Assembly: GCF_040546765.1 (NCBI RefSeq)
Contig: NZ_JBEPOK010000001.1
Coordinates: 3,472,001 to 3,536,000, forward strand
Length of the DNA: 64,000 bases
Origin: Arthrobacter sp. OAP107
GTDB taxonomy: Bacteria; Actinomycetota; Actinomycetes; Actinomycetales; Micrococcaceae
Direction: 5' to 3'
Positions 15,622 through 25,488 of this stretch are shown here, piece by piece; position 1 is the first letter of the stretch; the number at the start of each line of letters is the position of its first letter. The translations under genes were made by a program, and so were the position numbers. Below the pieces are notes generated by a model that searched no databases, had not been told where the DNA came from, and saw nothing but the letters and a program-made list of their open reading frames with translations.

Positions 15622-18600
15622 GCCCCTGCCGAAAACCCTGGACACCACCGCTCCTCCTGCCGCCGGCGGGCCCGCGGCGGCAGTGGTGTACCCGGCCCAG
15701 TTGCCGGGCGCTGCCGCCGCACCGCCCGAGCGGACCCTGGTGGACATCCTCACCTGCACCGTCGCACGTTTCCCGGATGCTTCGGCGCTCGACGACGGCC
15801 GCCGCTCCCTGAGCTACGCCCAGCTCCTGGCCGAGGTCAAGGCCGAGGGCCGGCGGCTGCACCAGGCCGGCCTTGGAGCGGGAGACAAGATCGGGGTGCG
15901 GATCCCTTCCGGCACCAATGAGCTCTATGTGGCGATCCTTGCCATCCTGCTGATCGGGGCCGCCTACGTGCCCGTCGACGCGGACGATCCGGACGAACGG
16001 GCCAAGCTGGTGTTCGGTGAGGCACGCGTGGCCGGCATCCTGCGGGCCAACGGCGAGATCGTCACTGACCACAGGCGGCCGCGCCCCTTCCCCGCGCCGC
16101 GCCCGGCCGGGCCCGACGACGACGCCTGGGTCATCTTCACATCCGGTTCCACCGGGACGCCCAAGGGCGTTGCAGTGAAGCACCGCTCTGCGGCCGCGTT
16201 CGTGGACGCGGAAGCCCGCATCTTCCTGCAGGACGAACCGGTGGGGCCGCAGGACCGCGTGCTCGCGGGGCTGTCGGTGGCCTTTGACGCGTCGTGTGAA
16301 GAGATGTGGCTGGCCTGGCGCCACGGCGCCTGCCTCGTGCCTGCCCCGCGGGCCCTGGTCCGCACTGGCATGGACTTGGGACCATGGCTGATTAATCACG
16401 GGATCACGGTGGTCTCCACCGTTCCCACGCTTGCGGCGCTGTGGCCGGCAGAGGCCCTCGAAAACGTGCGGCTGCTGATCTTCGGCGGCGAGGCCTGCCC
16501 GCCGGAGCTGGCCGGGCGCCTTGCGGTGGACGGCCGTGAGGTGTGGAACACCTACGGCCCCACCGAGGCAACGGTCGTGGCCTGCGCGGCTCCCCTGGGC
16601 GGTGCTGGCCCGGTCCGGATCGGGCTCCCGCTGGACGGTTGGGACCTGGCGGTGGTCGGTTCCGACGGCGTCCCGGTAGCCGAGGGCGAGGCGGGCGAGC
16701 TCATCATCGGCGGTGTGGGGCTGGCCCGCTACCTCGACCCGCAGAAGGACGCGGAGAAGTACGCCGCCATGCCCTCGCTGGGCTGGGCCCGCGCGTACCG
16801 CTCCGGCGACCTGGTCCGCTTCGAGCGCGCCGGCCTGATCTTCATGGGACGCGCCGACGAGCAGGTCAAGCTCGGCGGCCGCCGGATCGAGCTCGGTGAG
16901 ATCGACGCTGCCCTGCAGTCGCTCCCGGGGGTTGCGGGCGCGGCCGCAGCAGTCCGCACGACGGCGGCCGGCAACCAGGTCCTCGTGGGTTACCTGGCCC
17001 CCGCCGGCGGATCGGACGCCGCCCCGGACCACCCTTCACTGGATCTGGCCGCGTTCCGTGAACTGCTCTCCGCGACGCTGCCCGCTCCGCTCATTCCGAT
17101 GCTGACCGTCGTCGACACCATGCCTGCCAAGACCAGCGGGAAAGTCGACCGCCATGCGCTGCCCTGGCCGCTGCCGGGTGCCGGCGCCGCGGCAGCGGAC
17201 GCCGCGCCGCTGAACCTGCCGGAGGATGCGCAATGGGTCGTTGACCAGTGGCAGGCCGTTCTGGGCAGCAGCGTCGCCGGCCTCGACGCGGACTTCTTCG
17301 CCCACGGCGGCGGTTCGCTGGCCGCGGCCCAGCTCGTCTCCGCACTCCGGGGCCGCTACCCCACCATCACCGTGGCGGACATCTACGCCACCCCGCGCAT
17401 CGGCGCACTCATCGAGGTCGCCCGCCAGTCCCTGCCCGGCGGCGTCTCCGCCGGCCCGGCCCCGGAACGGCCGGTCCGCCCCACTGCCCTGAAGTCACAG
17501 GCCTTCCAGACGCTCATGGGTATTCCGCTGCACATTCTGGCGGGCATGCGCTGGCTGACTTACCTGATGGCCGCCAACAACGTCCTCTTCGCGTTTGCCG
17601 GGTTCACGGCTGCGCCCACCGTGTCGTGGTGGTGGGTGGCCGCGTCCTGGCTGGTCTTCGTCAGCCCGCCCGGCCGGATGGCCATCTCTGTTGCCGCCGC
17701 CCGCATCCTGCTCCGCAACGTGCAGCCCGGGAACTACCCGAGGGCAGGCAAGGTGCACCTGCGTCTTTGGCTGGCCGAACAGATCCAGGACCTGGCCGGT
17801 GCCATCAGCCTCGCCAGTGCACCGTGGGTGCCGTACTATGCAAGAGCCCTCGGCGCCAAGATCGGGCGCAACATCCACCTGCACTCCCTTCCCCCGGTGA
17901 CGGGCTTCCTCACTCTGGGCCGCGGCTGCAACATCGAACCCGAGGTGGACCTGTCGGGCTGGTGGATCGACGGGGACATTGTCCGCATTGGCCACGTCCA
18001 CGTCGGGGCCAACGCCATCGTGGGAGCCCGCAGTACGCTGATGCCCGGGGCCAGTATCGGCGCCGGCGGCCAGGTGGAGCCGGGATCGGCCGTGCTGGGC
18101 AAGGTCAAGGCCGGCCAGCTGGTGGCCGGCTCCCCCGCAGAACGGCGGGGCAAGGCGAAGCAGGACTGGCCCGCCGGCCAGCCGGTCAGCTCCCTCCTGG
18201 GGCGTCTCTGGTTCACGGCCTTCGCTGCAGCGTCCGCCGTCCTTGCCCTGATTCCCTCCACTTCAGCCATGGCCGCAGCCCTGGTGGTCTTCCTGTTCAT
18301 CAGGGGCAGCGACTCAATACTCAGTGCCGTGCCGCAGGTGCTGGCGTCGGTTCCGCCGGCCGCCTTGACCTGGTTCCTCACCAACATGCTGCTGATCCTG
18401 GTCACCACCAGGCTGCTGGGCCTCGGCCTGAAGGAGGGCTACTACCGGGTCCGCAGCCGCGTCGGCTGGCAGGTCTGGGCCACCGAGCGGGTGCTGGACA
18501 TGGCACGGGACCTCCTGTTCCCGATCTACGCCAGCCTGTTCACGCCGGTCTGGCTGAGGCTCCTGGGGGCTAAGGTCGGAAAGAATGTTGAGGCCTCCAC

Positions 18601-19616
18601 CGTCCTGCTGCTGCCGCGCATGACCACGGTGGGCGAGGGTGCCTTCCTCGCCGACGACACCATGGTGGCCCCGTACGAGCTCGGCGGAGGCTGGATGCAC
18701 ATCGCACCCGCCAAAATCGGCAAGCGCTCCTTCCTGGGCAACTCCGGCATGACCGCGGCCGGGCGCAGCGTGCCAAAGAACTCCCTGGTCGCTGTCCTCT
18801 CGGCGACGCCGGGCAAGGCCAAGTCAGGCACGTCCTGGCTGGGCAGCCCTCCCGTCAGGCTGCGGCGCACAGCGGTGGCATCGGACAGCACCCGCACCTT
18901 CCAGCCACGGGCCAGGCTCAAGGTGGCCAGGAGCCTCTGGGAGCTGTGCCGGTTCGTGCCGGTGGCCCTGACGGTGTGCCTGGCCCTCGGAGTGCTGATC
19001 GTCTTCGACTGGCTCGCCACCGCCCTGGGTTACGGTGCGGCAGCGGCACTCGGAGGCGTGGTCCTGCTGCTCGCGGGCGCGGTCGCGGCAGCCTCCTCCG
19101 TTGCGGCCAAGTGGTTGCTTGTGGGCAGGATCAAGACCGGCGAACACCCGCTGTGGAGCTCCTTCATCTGGCGCAACGAGGTGGTGGACACCTTCATCGA
19201 AATGGTGAGTGCCCCCTGGTTCGCCAGGTCCGCCAGTGGCACCCCGGCCCTCGTCTGGTGGCTGCGGGCCCTCGGCGCAAAGATCGGCCGGGGCACATGG
19301 TGTGAGAGCTATTGGCTTCCGGAGGCGGACCTCGTGATCCTCGGCGCCAGCTCCACTGTGAACCGCGGCTGCGTTGTCCAGACCCACCTCTTCCACGACC
19401 GCATCATGAGCATCGACACTGTTAGTCTCGAAGACGGGGCGACGATGGGCCCGCAACGGGGTGATTCTGCCGCAGGCGAGGATTGGCAAGGGCGGGACCG
19501 TTGGTCCGGCGTCCCTGGTGATGCGCGGCGAGACCGTTCCGGCGGGGACGTACTGGATGGGGAATCCGGTGAGCCCGTGGACCGGGCCCGCCGTTCCGGC
19601 ACCCCGCCTTAAGTAG
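15614..19616 (+). CDS. Pls/PosA-type NRPS-like poly(amino acid) synthetase, 3' frameshift
   Basis: About 1,333 residues once one extra base at 19454 is removed; as given the frame ends at 19612 with about 50 aberrant residues. Order: adenylation domain (FTSGSTGTPKG ~174, FDASCEEMW ~222, NTYGPTEAT ~313, SGKVDR ~505), carrier domain with phosphopantetheine Ser ~568 in HGGGSLAAAQ, then a membrane half with about six hydrophobic spans and three soluble segments containing left-handed beta-helix hexapeptides (IGRNIHLHS, GANAIVGARSTLMPGASIG). No thioesterase. This matches epsilon-polylysine synthetase Pls and PosA relatives in size and order, so an iterative membrane-bound homopolymer synthetase is inferred. 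Asp in FDAS implies an amino acid substrate; which one is unknown. GTG start at 15614 has GAGGGAG 9 nt upstream. Confidence 0.85.
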
Positions 19617-19647
19617 CCCCACCACAGCTAAGGAAGTCACACGCAGA

Positions 19648-20997
19648 ATGAGCTCCGGAGAATCGCCCGGCCCGGCCGCCGTCCTCTCCGCCGGCGCCAC
19701 GGCCACCGGCGACCCCTACGTCCCGGGCCACGGAACGGACGCCTACCGCGTCCTGCACTATGGACTGGAGCTGGACTACAGGCTGGCCAGCAACCGGTTG
19801 TCCGGCCGTGCCGTACTGGCCGCTGTGGCGGAGCGCCGCACGTCCGCCGTCGTACTTGATATGACCGGCCTCCGCGCCCTGAAGATCCAGCTGAACGGTA
19901 CCCGCGTGCGGAGGTTTACGCAGCGGGCGGAACAGCTCGTGGTGCACTGCGAACAGCCCCTCGAGGCGGGCTCCGAATTCAGCCTCGACATCCGGTATGA
20001 CGGCAACCCGCAGCCGCGGCGGGGGCTGTGGGGCGAGGTGGGCTGGGAGGAGCTCACCGACGGCGTCCTCGTGGCCGGCCAGCCCAACGGGGCGCCGTCC
20101 TGGTTCCCGTGCAACGACCACCCGCGGAACAAGGCCAGCTACCGCATCACCGTCACCACGGATGCAGGTTACCGCGCCGTGTGCAACGGGCTCCTGGTAG
20201 GGCAGGCTGTGCGGTCCAGCCGCCAGACCTGGGTTTATGAGCAGCGTGAACCGATGGCAACGTACCTGGCGACCATCCAGATCGGCCGGTACGGGCTGGT
20301 GAGGTTGCCGGACTCGGCCGGAGTGCCCCAGTTCGTTGCGGCACCGGCGGAGCTGGTGGCCCGGGCGGAGACCGCCCTGGCCCGGCAGGAAGCCATGATG
20401 AGCACCTTTGTGAGCCGTTTCGGCCCGTATCCTTTCCCGGAATACACGGTGGTGGTTACCGCCGACGAACTGGAAATTCCGCTCGAGGCCCAGTCGCTGT
20501 CCATCTTGGGCCGCAACCACCTGGATGCAGGGTGGGAGTCTCAACGACTGATCGCGCATGAACTGGCGCACCAGTGGTTCGGGAACTCGCTGACGCTCGG
20601 CACTTGGAGCGACATCTGGTTGCACGAGGGCTTCGCCTGCTACGCGGAGTGGATCTGGTCCGAGGAGGCCGGCGTGTTGTCCGCCCACGAGCGGGCGCGC
20701 GCGGCCTGGCGGCGGCTCAACGCCGGCGCGCAGGACCTGCTGGTGGGTGATCCCGGACCTGAGCTGATGTTCGACGACAGGGTCTATAAGCGCGGAGCGC
20801 TCGCGCTGCACGCCCTGCGCCGGCGCTGCGGCGACCTCGCCTTCTTCGCACTGCTGCAGGAATGGACCCGGACACACGCCCACAGGTCCGTGTCGACTCC
20901 CGAGTTCATCCTCACGGCCGACCGCGTCACCGGACTGGACACGGAATCGCTGCTGCATCCCTGGCTATACGAGGAAGACCTGCCGCCGCTGCCGTAA
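19648..20997 (+). CDS. M1-family zinc metallopeptidase
   Basis: 449 residues, short for M1 because the C-terminal helical domain of PepN is missing. N-terminal beta-sandwich, then the zinc site HELAHQW at residues 304-310 and the third ligand Glu in LHEGFACYAEW at about 327 (HExxH-18-E). The usual GAMEN exopeptidase motif is replaced by EIPLEAQSLS. No signal peptide. It starts 31 nt after the restored synthetase stop, so the two are probably co-transcribed; a role in trimming or degrading the synthetase product or in self-protection is speculation. Confidence 0.88.
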   Translation: MSSGESPGPAAVLSAGATATGDPYVPGHGTDAYRVLHYGLELDYRLASNRLSGRAVLAAVAERRTSAVVLDMTGLRALKIQLNGTRVRRFTQRAEQLVVHCEQPLEAGSEFSLDIRYDGNPQPRRGLWGEVGWEELTDGVLVAGQPNGAPSWFPCNDHPRNKASYRITVTTDAGYRAVCNGLLVGQAVRSSRQTWVYEQREPMATYLATIQIGRYGLVRLPDSAGVPQFVAAPAELVARAETALARQEAMMSTFVSRFGPYPFPEYTVVVTADELEIPLEAQSLSILGRNHLDAGWESQRLIAHELAHQWFGNSLTLGTWSDIWLHEGFACYAEWIWSEEAGVLSAHERARAAWRRLNAGAQDLLVGDPGPELMFDDRVYKRGALALHALRRRCGDLAFFALLQEWTRTHAHRSVSTPEFILTADRVTGLDTESLLHPWLYEEDLPPLP

Positions 20998-21031
20998 AAG
21001 TATGTCCCGCAAAAAAGGTTCCGGGCATAAA

Positions 21032-21061
21032 GAAAGACCACGCCAAACGGCGTGGTCTTTC
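21032..21061. terminator. Bidirectional intrinsic terminator
   Basis: Perfect 13-bp stem GAAAGACCACGCC/GGCGTGGTCTTTC with an AAAC loop, between the convergent metallopeptidase gene and pheT. A/T-rich flanks on both sides supply tails in both directions. Confidence 0.92.
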
Positions 21062-21074
21062 ATTTATGGCCGGT

Positions 21075-23618
21075 CTAGCGCTGGACGGCACCGAACCGCT
21101 CGGCGGCGGTGGCGACGGCGCGCTCCCGCGCCTCCGATGCCTCGTCGGCCGTCAGTGTCCGGTCGTTGGCGCGGAACCGCAGGCCGAAGGCGAGCGACTT
21201 CTTGCCCTCCTCGATCCCCTTCCCCGCGTAGACGTCGAACAGCGCAACATCCTCGAGCAGCTCACCGGCGCCTTCACGCAGCGCTGCCAGCACGTCGTCG
21301 GCGGGGACGTCCTGCGGCACCACGAGGGCCACGTCCTGCGTGGCTACCGGGAAGGTGGAGATGTGGCGGGCCACCACAACGTCGGCCGCCGCCTCGAAGA
21401 GGGCGTCCGCGTTGAGTTCCAGCGCGACGGACCGTGCCGGCAGGTCGTGTGCGGCCAGGAGCTTGGGGTGCAGCTCGCCGGCGTATCCCACCACCTCGCC
21501 GGAGCGCAGCGACAGCTGCGCGGCGCGGCCCGGATGGAAGGCCTGGTGCCGGCCCTGGGTGACCACGAGCTCCACACCAAGGACGTCACCGGCCAGGCGG
21601 GCGATGTCCAGGGCGTCCGCCCAGTCCCACAGCCGCGGGGTGTGGCCCGCTGCGGCCGGTGAATCATGGCCGGTGAGGACGGCGGCGACGTGCAGCGGCT
21701 GGTCCGGAACGCCGTCGTACAGTGCGTCCAGTACCTCATCGCTTGGCTTGACGCCCAGCGGAGGAATGGATGGCGTGCCCAAAGTGTCGCCGGGCAGGAA
21801 GACCATGCCGGCTTCGAAGACGGCCAGGTCGCGGAAGCCGCGGGAGTGGTTGCGCTTGGCGACTTCCAGCAGGCCCGGCAGCACCGACGTGCGCAGGTAG
21901 CCGTGCTCCTCGCTGATCGGGTTGGCGAGCTTGACCGCAGTCCGGGGCGCACCCTCCTCAGCCACACCGAACGTCTCGTTTGCGGCCTTCGACACGAAAG
22001 GGTAGGCCAGGACCTCGGTCAGGCCGGCATCAGCCAGCGCCTGGACCAGGCGGCGGCGCTGCTGCTGCACACGGGTCAGGCCGCGGCCGGGGGGCGCCAC
22101 CGGCAGGGTCGCGGGGATCTGGTCGTAGCCAACCAGGCGGGCCACTTCCTCGGAGAGGTCCTCCTTGGTTTCCAGGTCGTTCCGCCAGCTCGGCGCCGTG
22201 ACGGTCCAGCCGGCGCGGGTTTTGTCGAGAACCGCACCGAGGTCCTCAAGGGACGTGACGATCTGCTCTTCTGTGAAGTCGATGCCGATCCGGGCGGCGG
22301 GGAACTCAGCCGGCAGCGCGATGGTCACCGGATCCGGGGCGGTTCCGACGTCGGTGCCCGCCTCGTCGGCGGTTCCGCCGGCCAGTTCCACGAGAAGATC
22401 GACGGCGCGCTGGGCCGCGATGTTGGCGACCTGCCAGTCCACGCCGCGTTCAAAGCGCTTGGAGGCTTCGGACGGGAGCTTGTGGCGCCGGCGCGAGCGG
22501 GCGATTGACACTTCCTCGAAGTGGGCCGCCTCGATCAGGACAGCCTTGGTGGCGTCGGAGACCTCGGTGGACGCGCCGCCCATGACGCCGGCGACTCCGA
22601 TGGGGCCGGAGGCGTCGGTGATCAGCAGGTCCTCGGGGTCAAGCGAGCGCTCCTTGCCGTCGAGGGTGGTCAGCTTCTCCCCCGCCACGGCCCGGCGCAC
22701 CACGATGTCCCCGGACAGCTTGTCCTGGTCGTAGAAATGCAGCGGCTGGCCGAGTTCGAGCATCACGTAGTTCGAGATGTCCACGGGCAGGGAGATGGAC
22801 CGGATGCCGGCCAACCGAAGCCTGGAAGACATCCACGGCGGCGTGGGCTTGGTGGCGTCCACGCCGCGGACAGTGCGCGCCACGAAACGGTCGCAGCCGG
22901 GCTTGCCGTAGATCGGCGCGTCGTCGTTGATCTTGACGCCGTAGCCGCCGGAGAGGACGGCCGGCGCGTTGACCTTCGACGCGGGGTCGGTGAACACCGT
23001 GCCGGTGGCGTGGGCGTATTCACGCGCCACGCCGCGGATCGAGAAGGCGTAGCCGCGGTCCGGGGTCACGTTGATTTCGGCGGCCTGGTCGTAAAGGCCG
23101 AGCAGCTCCATGGCGTCGGTCCCGATCTCGGGGTCCAGGCCGATCCGGGAAAGCACCAGGATACCGTCGTGGTCCTCGCCGATGCCCAGTTCGCGGACCG
23201 AGGCGATCATGCCCGCGGACATGTGGCCGTAGGTCTTCCGTGCCGAGATGTGGAAGTCGCCGGGCAGGACGGCACCCGGCAGGGTGACCACCACCTTGTC
23301 GCCCTCAACGAAGTTGTGGGCGCCGCAGACGATGCCCTGCACGCCGGACGGGTCAATGCCCTTGCCGGTGAGGCTCTGCTCCTGCCCCTCGGGGACGACG
23401 CGGACCTGGCACCAGTTGATGGTCTTGCCATTGGACTGCGGTTCCTTGACCAGGTTCAGGACCTGGCCCACCACGACGGGTCCGCGCAGGGCGTCCGTGG
23501 GGCGGTGGACCGCTTCCTCTTCAAAGCCGACCTTGACCAGGTCCGCCATGACGTCTTCGGCCGTGGCTCCGGCCGGTACCTGCGCGAATTCGCGCAGCCA
23601 GGAAAGTGGGATACGCAC
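21075..23618 (-). CDS. pheT: Phenylalanyl-tRNA synthetase beta subunit
   Basis: 847 residues. N-terminal RIPLSWLREFAQV, an OB-fold tRNA-binding domain (~40-150, with GVQGIVCGAHNF), B3/B4 editing domain, B5 domain and a C-terminal anticodon-binding FDX-ACB domain (STFPVATQDVALVV). The GTG at 23618 lies 2 nt after the pheS TAA and has GGAGAT just upstream; in-frame codons further upstream belong to the pheS region. Forms the alpha2-beta2 enzyme with PheS. Confidence 0.96.
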   Translation of the reverse strand: MRIPLSWLREFAQVPAGATAEDVMADLVKVGFEEEAVHRPTDALRGPVVVGQVLNLVKEPQSNGKTINWCQVRVVPEGQEQSLTGKGIDPSGVQGIVCGAHNFVEGDKVVVTLPGAVLPGDFHISARKTYGHMSAGMIASVRELGIGEDHDGILVLSRIGLDPEIGTDAMELLGLYDQAAEINVTPDRGYAFSIRGVAREYAHATGTVFTDPASKVNAPAVLSGGYGVKINDDAPIYGKPGCDRFVARTVRGVDATKPTPPWMSSRLRLAGIRSISLPVDISNYVMLELGQPLHFYDQDKLSGDIVVRRAVAGEKLTTLDGKERSLDPEDLLITDASGPIGVAGVMGGASTEVSDATKAVLIEAAHFEEVSIARSRRRHKLPSEASKRFERGVDWQVANIAAQRAVDLLVELAGGTADEAGTDVGTAPDPVTIALPAEFPAARIGIDFTEEQIVTSLEDLGAVLDKTRAGWTVTAPSWRNDLETKEDLSEEVARLVGYDQIPATLPVAPPGRGLTRVQQQRRRLVQALADAGLTEVLAYPFVSKAANETFGVAEEGAPRTAVKLANPISEEHGYLRTSVLPGLLEVAKRNHSRGFRDLAVFEAGMVFLPGDTLGTPSIPPLGVKPSDEVLDALYDGVPDQPLHVAAVLTGHDSPAAAGHTPRLWDWADALDIARLAGDVLGVELVVTQGRHQAFHPGRAAQLSLRSGEVVGYAGELHPKLLAAHDLPARSVALELNADALFEAAADVVVARHISTFPVATQDVALVVPQDVPADDVLAALREGAGELLEDVALFDVYAGKGIEEGKKSLAFGLRFRANDRTLTADEASEARERAVATAAERFGAVQR

Positions 23619-23620
23619 TG

Positions 23621-24682
23621 TTAGATCTCCATCCCGAAGTGCTCGCTGAAACGTACATCGCCTTCGATCATGTCGCGCATGTCGCCGACCTCGTTGCGGA
23701 ACATGAGCGTCCGCTCGATCCCCATGCCGAAGGCAAAGCCTGAATAGACGTCCGGATCGATGCCGGCGGCCCGCAGGACGTTGGGGTTGACCATGCCGCA
23801 GCCGCCCCACTCGATCCAGCGCGGCCCGCCCTTGGCGCCGGGGTGGAAGATGTCCAGCTCGGCGGACGGCTCTGTGAACGGGAAGTAGTTGGGGCGCAGC
23901 CGGATCTGGGCTTCGTCGCCGAACATCTGGCGGGCGAAGTGCTCCAGGGTTCCACGGAGGTCAGCCATGCTGAGCTTCCTGTCGATGGCCAGGCCCTCGA
24001 ACTGGTGGAACACCGGGGTGTGGGTGGCGTCGAGCTCGTCGGTGCGGAACACCTTGCCCGGGCACAGCACGTAGATGGGCAGCTCCCGCTCCAGCATGGA
24101 ACGGACCTGCACCGGCGAGGTGTGGGTGCGCATCAGCAGGTGCGCTTCGGGCGGCTCCACGAAGAACGTGTCCTGCATTTCGCGGGCCGGGTGGTCCGGC
24201 TTGAAGTTCAGTGCGTCGAAGTTGAACCATTCGGATTCCACTTCGGGGCCTTCGGCGATTTCCCAGCCCATGCCCACGAAAATGTCCGCGACGCGGTCCT
24301 GCAGCGTGGACAGCGGGTGGCGGGCTCCGGCCCGGCGGCGGCGCGGGGCTGCCGTGACATCCACGGTCTCCTCAACCAGGATGCGGGCGTCGTTCTCCGC
24401 TTCGAGCTCGGCGGTACGGTCCGCGAGCGCCTTATTAACACGTCCGCGCGAGGAACCCATCAGCTTGCCGGCGGCGGCCTTCTGGTCCTTGGGCAGGCTT
24501 CCGATCCCACGGTTGGCCAGGCTCAGCGGCGACTTCTCACCGGTGTGGGCCAGGCGCACTGCCTTGAGTTCATCGAGCGTGGAGGCGCCGGCAATGGCGG
24601 CGACGGCCTGGTCCACGGCGGCGTTGATGGCGGTTTCATCCAGAGGGTTCGGGACGGCGGCGCCCGGCAAAGTTTCAGTCAT
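23621..24682 (-). CDS. pheS: Phenylalanyl-tRNA synthetase alpha subunit
   Basis: 353 residues; class II catalytic subunit. N-terminal coiled-coil (residues ~1-90), then RRRAGARHPLSTL, motif 2-like HTSPVQVRSML, and RLRPNYFPFTEPSAELD and GFAFGMGIERTLM as motif 3. It starts with ATG and leads the pheS-pheT operon. A strong hairpin sits 30-80 nt upstream in the presumed leader. Confidence 0.97.
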   Translation of the reverse strand: MTETLPGAAVPNPLDETAINAAVDQAVAAIAGASTLDELKAVRLAHTGEKSPLSLANRGIGSLPKDQKAAAGKLMGSSRGRVNKALADRTAELEAENDARILVEETVDVTAAPRRRRAGARHPLSTLQDRVADIFVGMGWEIAEGPEVESEWFNFDALNFKPDHPAREMQDTFFVEPPEAHLLMRTHTSPVQVRSMLERELPIYVLCPGKVFRTDELDATHTPVFHQFEGLAIDRKLSMADLRGTLEHFARQMFGDEAQIRLRPNYFPFTEPSAELDIFHPGAKGGPRWIEWGGCGMVNPNVLRAAGIDPDVYSGFAFGMGIERTLMFRNEVGDMRDMIEGDVRFSEHFGMEI

Positions 24683-24710
24683 CTACTGTTCTTAGCTACG
24701 AGTCGGGTGA

Positions 24711-24765
24711 TGCCAGCGGCCGGTGCAGCCGCGCCGGTTCCCCGGCCGCGCGTACGTCGCTGGCA
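24711..24765 (-). promoter_or_regulatory. Nested hairpin in the pheST 5' leader
   Basis: TGCCAGCG at 24711-24718 pairs with CGCTGGCA at 24758-24765, and the overlapping alternative GCGGCCGG (24716-24723) pairs with CCGGCCGC (24742-24749). The two stems share bases, so they could be alternatives. No phenylalanine-rich leader peptide or T-tract was found, so attenuation is only a possibility. The rest of 24683-24945 holds two copies of TAATTGACAGC and no gene. Confidence 0.5.
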
Positions 24766-24945
24766 CGTCATTGCAGAAAGTCATCCAAGGACGCCGCCCA
24801 AAGACGCCATCCGAGAACAAGGGCAGGCTCGCCGGCGGGTGGCCGGCGGGTACTGTTCCCAGTCTAATTGACAGCACCGGGCTAATTGACAGCGGGCGCC
24901 TGGGGACGCCTGTATTGCTCCGGCGCCCGCGGCTAGCATGGCCCC

Positions 24946-25488
24946 ATGACGCATGGCTGCATAACGGGAGGTGCCCGGGCGAGGGGCCCACTCAAGGGAG
25001 ATCCACTGGCTGGAGGCACCCTGACAAAAACACAGCGCCTCAGGCAACTCGCCAACGTGCTGAATGCCTCCACGCCGCTGGGGCTGGCGCTTGCCGGGCT
25101 GGCCGGCACCAGGACTTTCCGGGGTCCCCGCGGCCTGATTGTCGCCACCGGATACCGCTGGCCGCTGCCGGTGGCCGCCGCTTTCACCGTGGGCAACGTG
25201 GTGATCTTCCGTGCGGACGCCGGCACGGCTTTGACGGGCCGCACGCTCCTCGGCCATGAGGAACGGCACAGCACCCAGTATGCGTGGTGCCTGGGGCTGC
25301 CCTTCCTGCTGTTCTATTTCGCGGCAGCCGCCTGGTCGGCGGTGCGGTACGGCGATCCGGCGTCGGGAAATCCCTTCGAGCGGCATGCAGGCCTGGCAGC
25401 CGGCGGGTACGTGGACCGTCGGGTCCGGGACAGGAGGCTCGGGCCTGAGCGGGGGCGCTGGTCTGACCGGGGGCACGGGCATGAGTGA
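24946..25488 (+). CDS. Small membrane protein with HExxH motif, function unknown
   Basis: Up to 180 residues from the ATG at 24946. A CTG at 25021 (residue 26) with GGAGG 4 nt upstream would start at TKTQRLRQLANVLN and may be the true N-terminus. Visible: a hydrophobic segment (GLALAGLAG), a second around WPLPVAAAFTVGNVVIF, then HEERHSTQYAW at ~104 and a third hydrophobic span, ending NPFERHAGLAAGGY. HExxH followed by a hydrophobic span and a conserved-looking NPFE motif suggests a metalloprotease-like fold, unproven. Overlaps the SIMPL gene by 8 nt, so they likely form an operon. Confidence 0.7.
   Translation: MTHGCITGGARARGPLKGDPLAGGTLTKTQRLRQLANVLNASTPLGLALAGLAGTRTFRGPRGLIVATGYRWPLPVAAAFTVGNVVIFRADAGTALTGRTLLGHEERHSTQYAWCLGLPFLLFYFAAAAWSAVRYGDPASGNPFERHAGLAAGGYVDRRVRDRRLGPERGRWSDRGHGHE

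Noticed and set aside
24692..24991. 99-codon minus-strand ORF in the pheS leader as a possible leader peptide.
   Set aside because: Only one or two Phe codons and it crosses the opposite gene's start; not an attenuator peptide.
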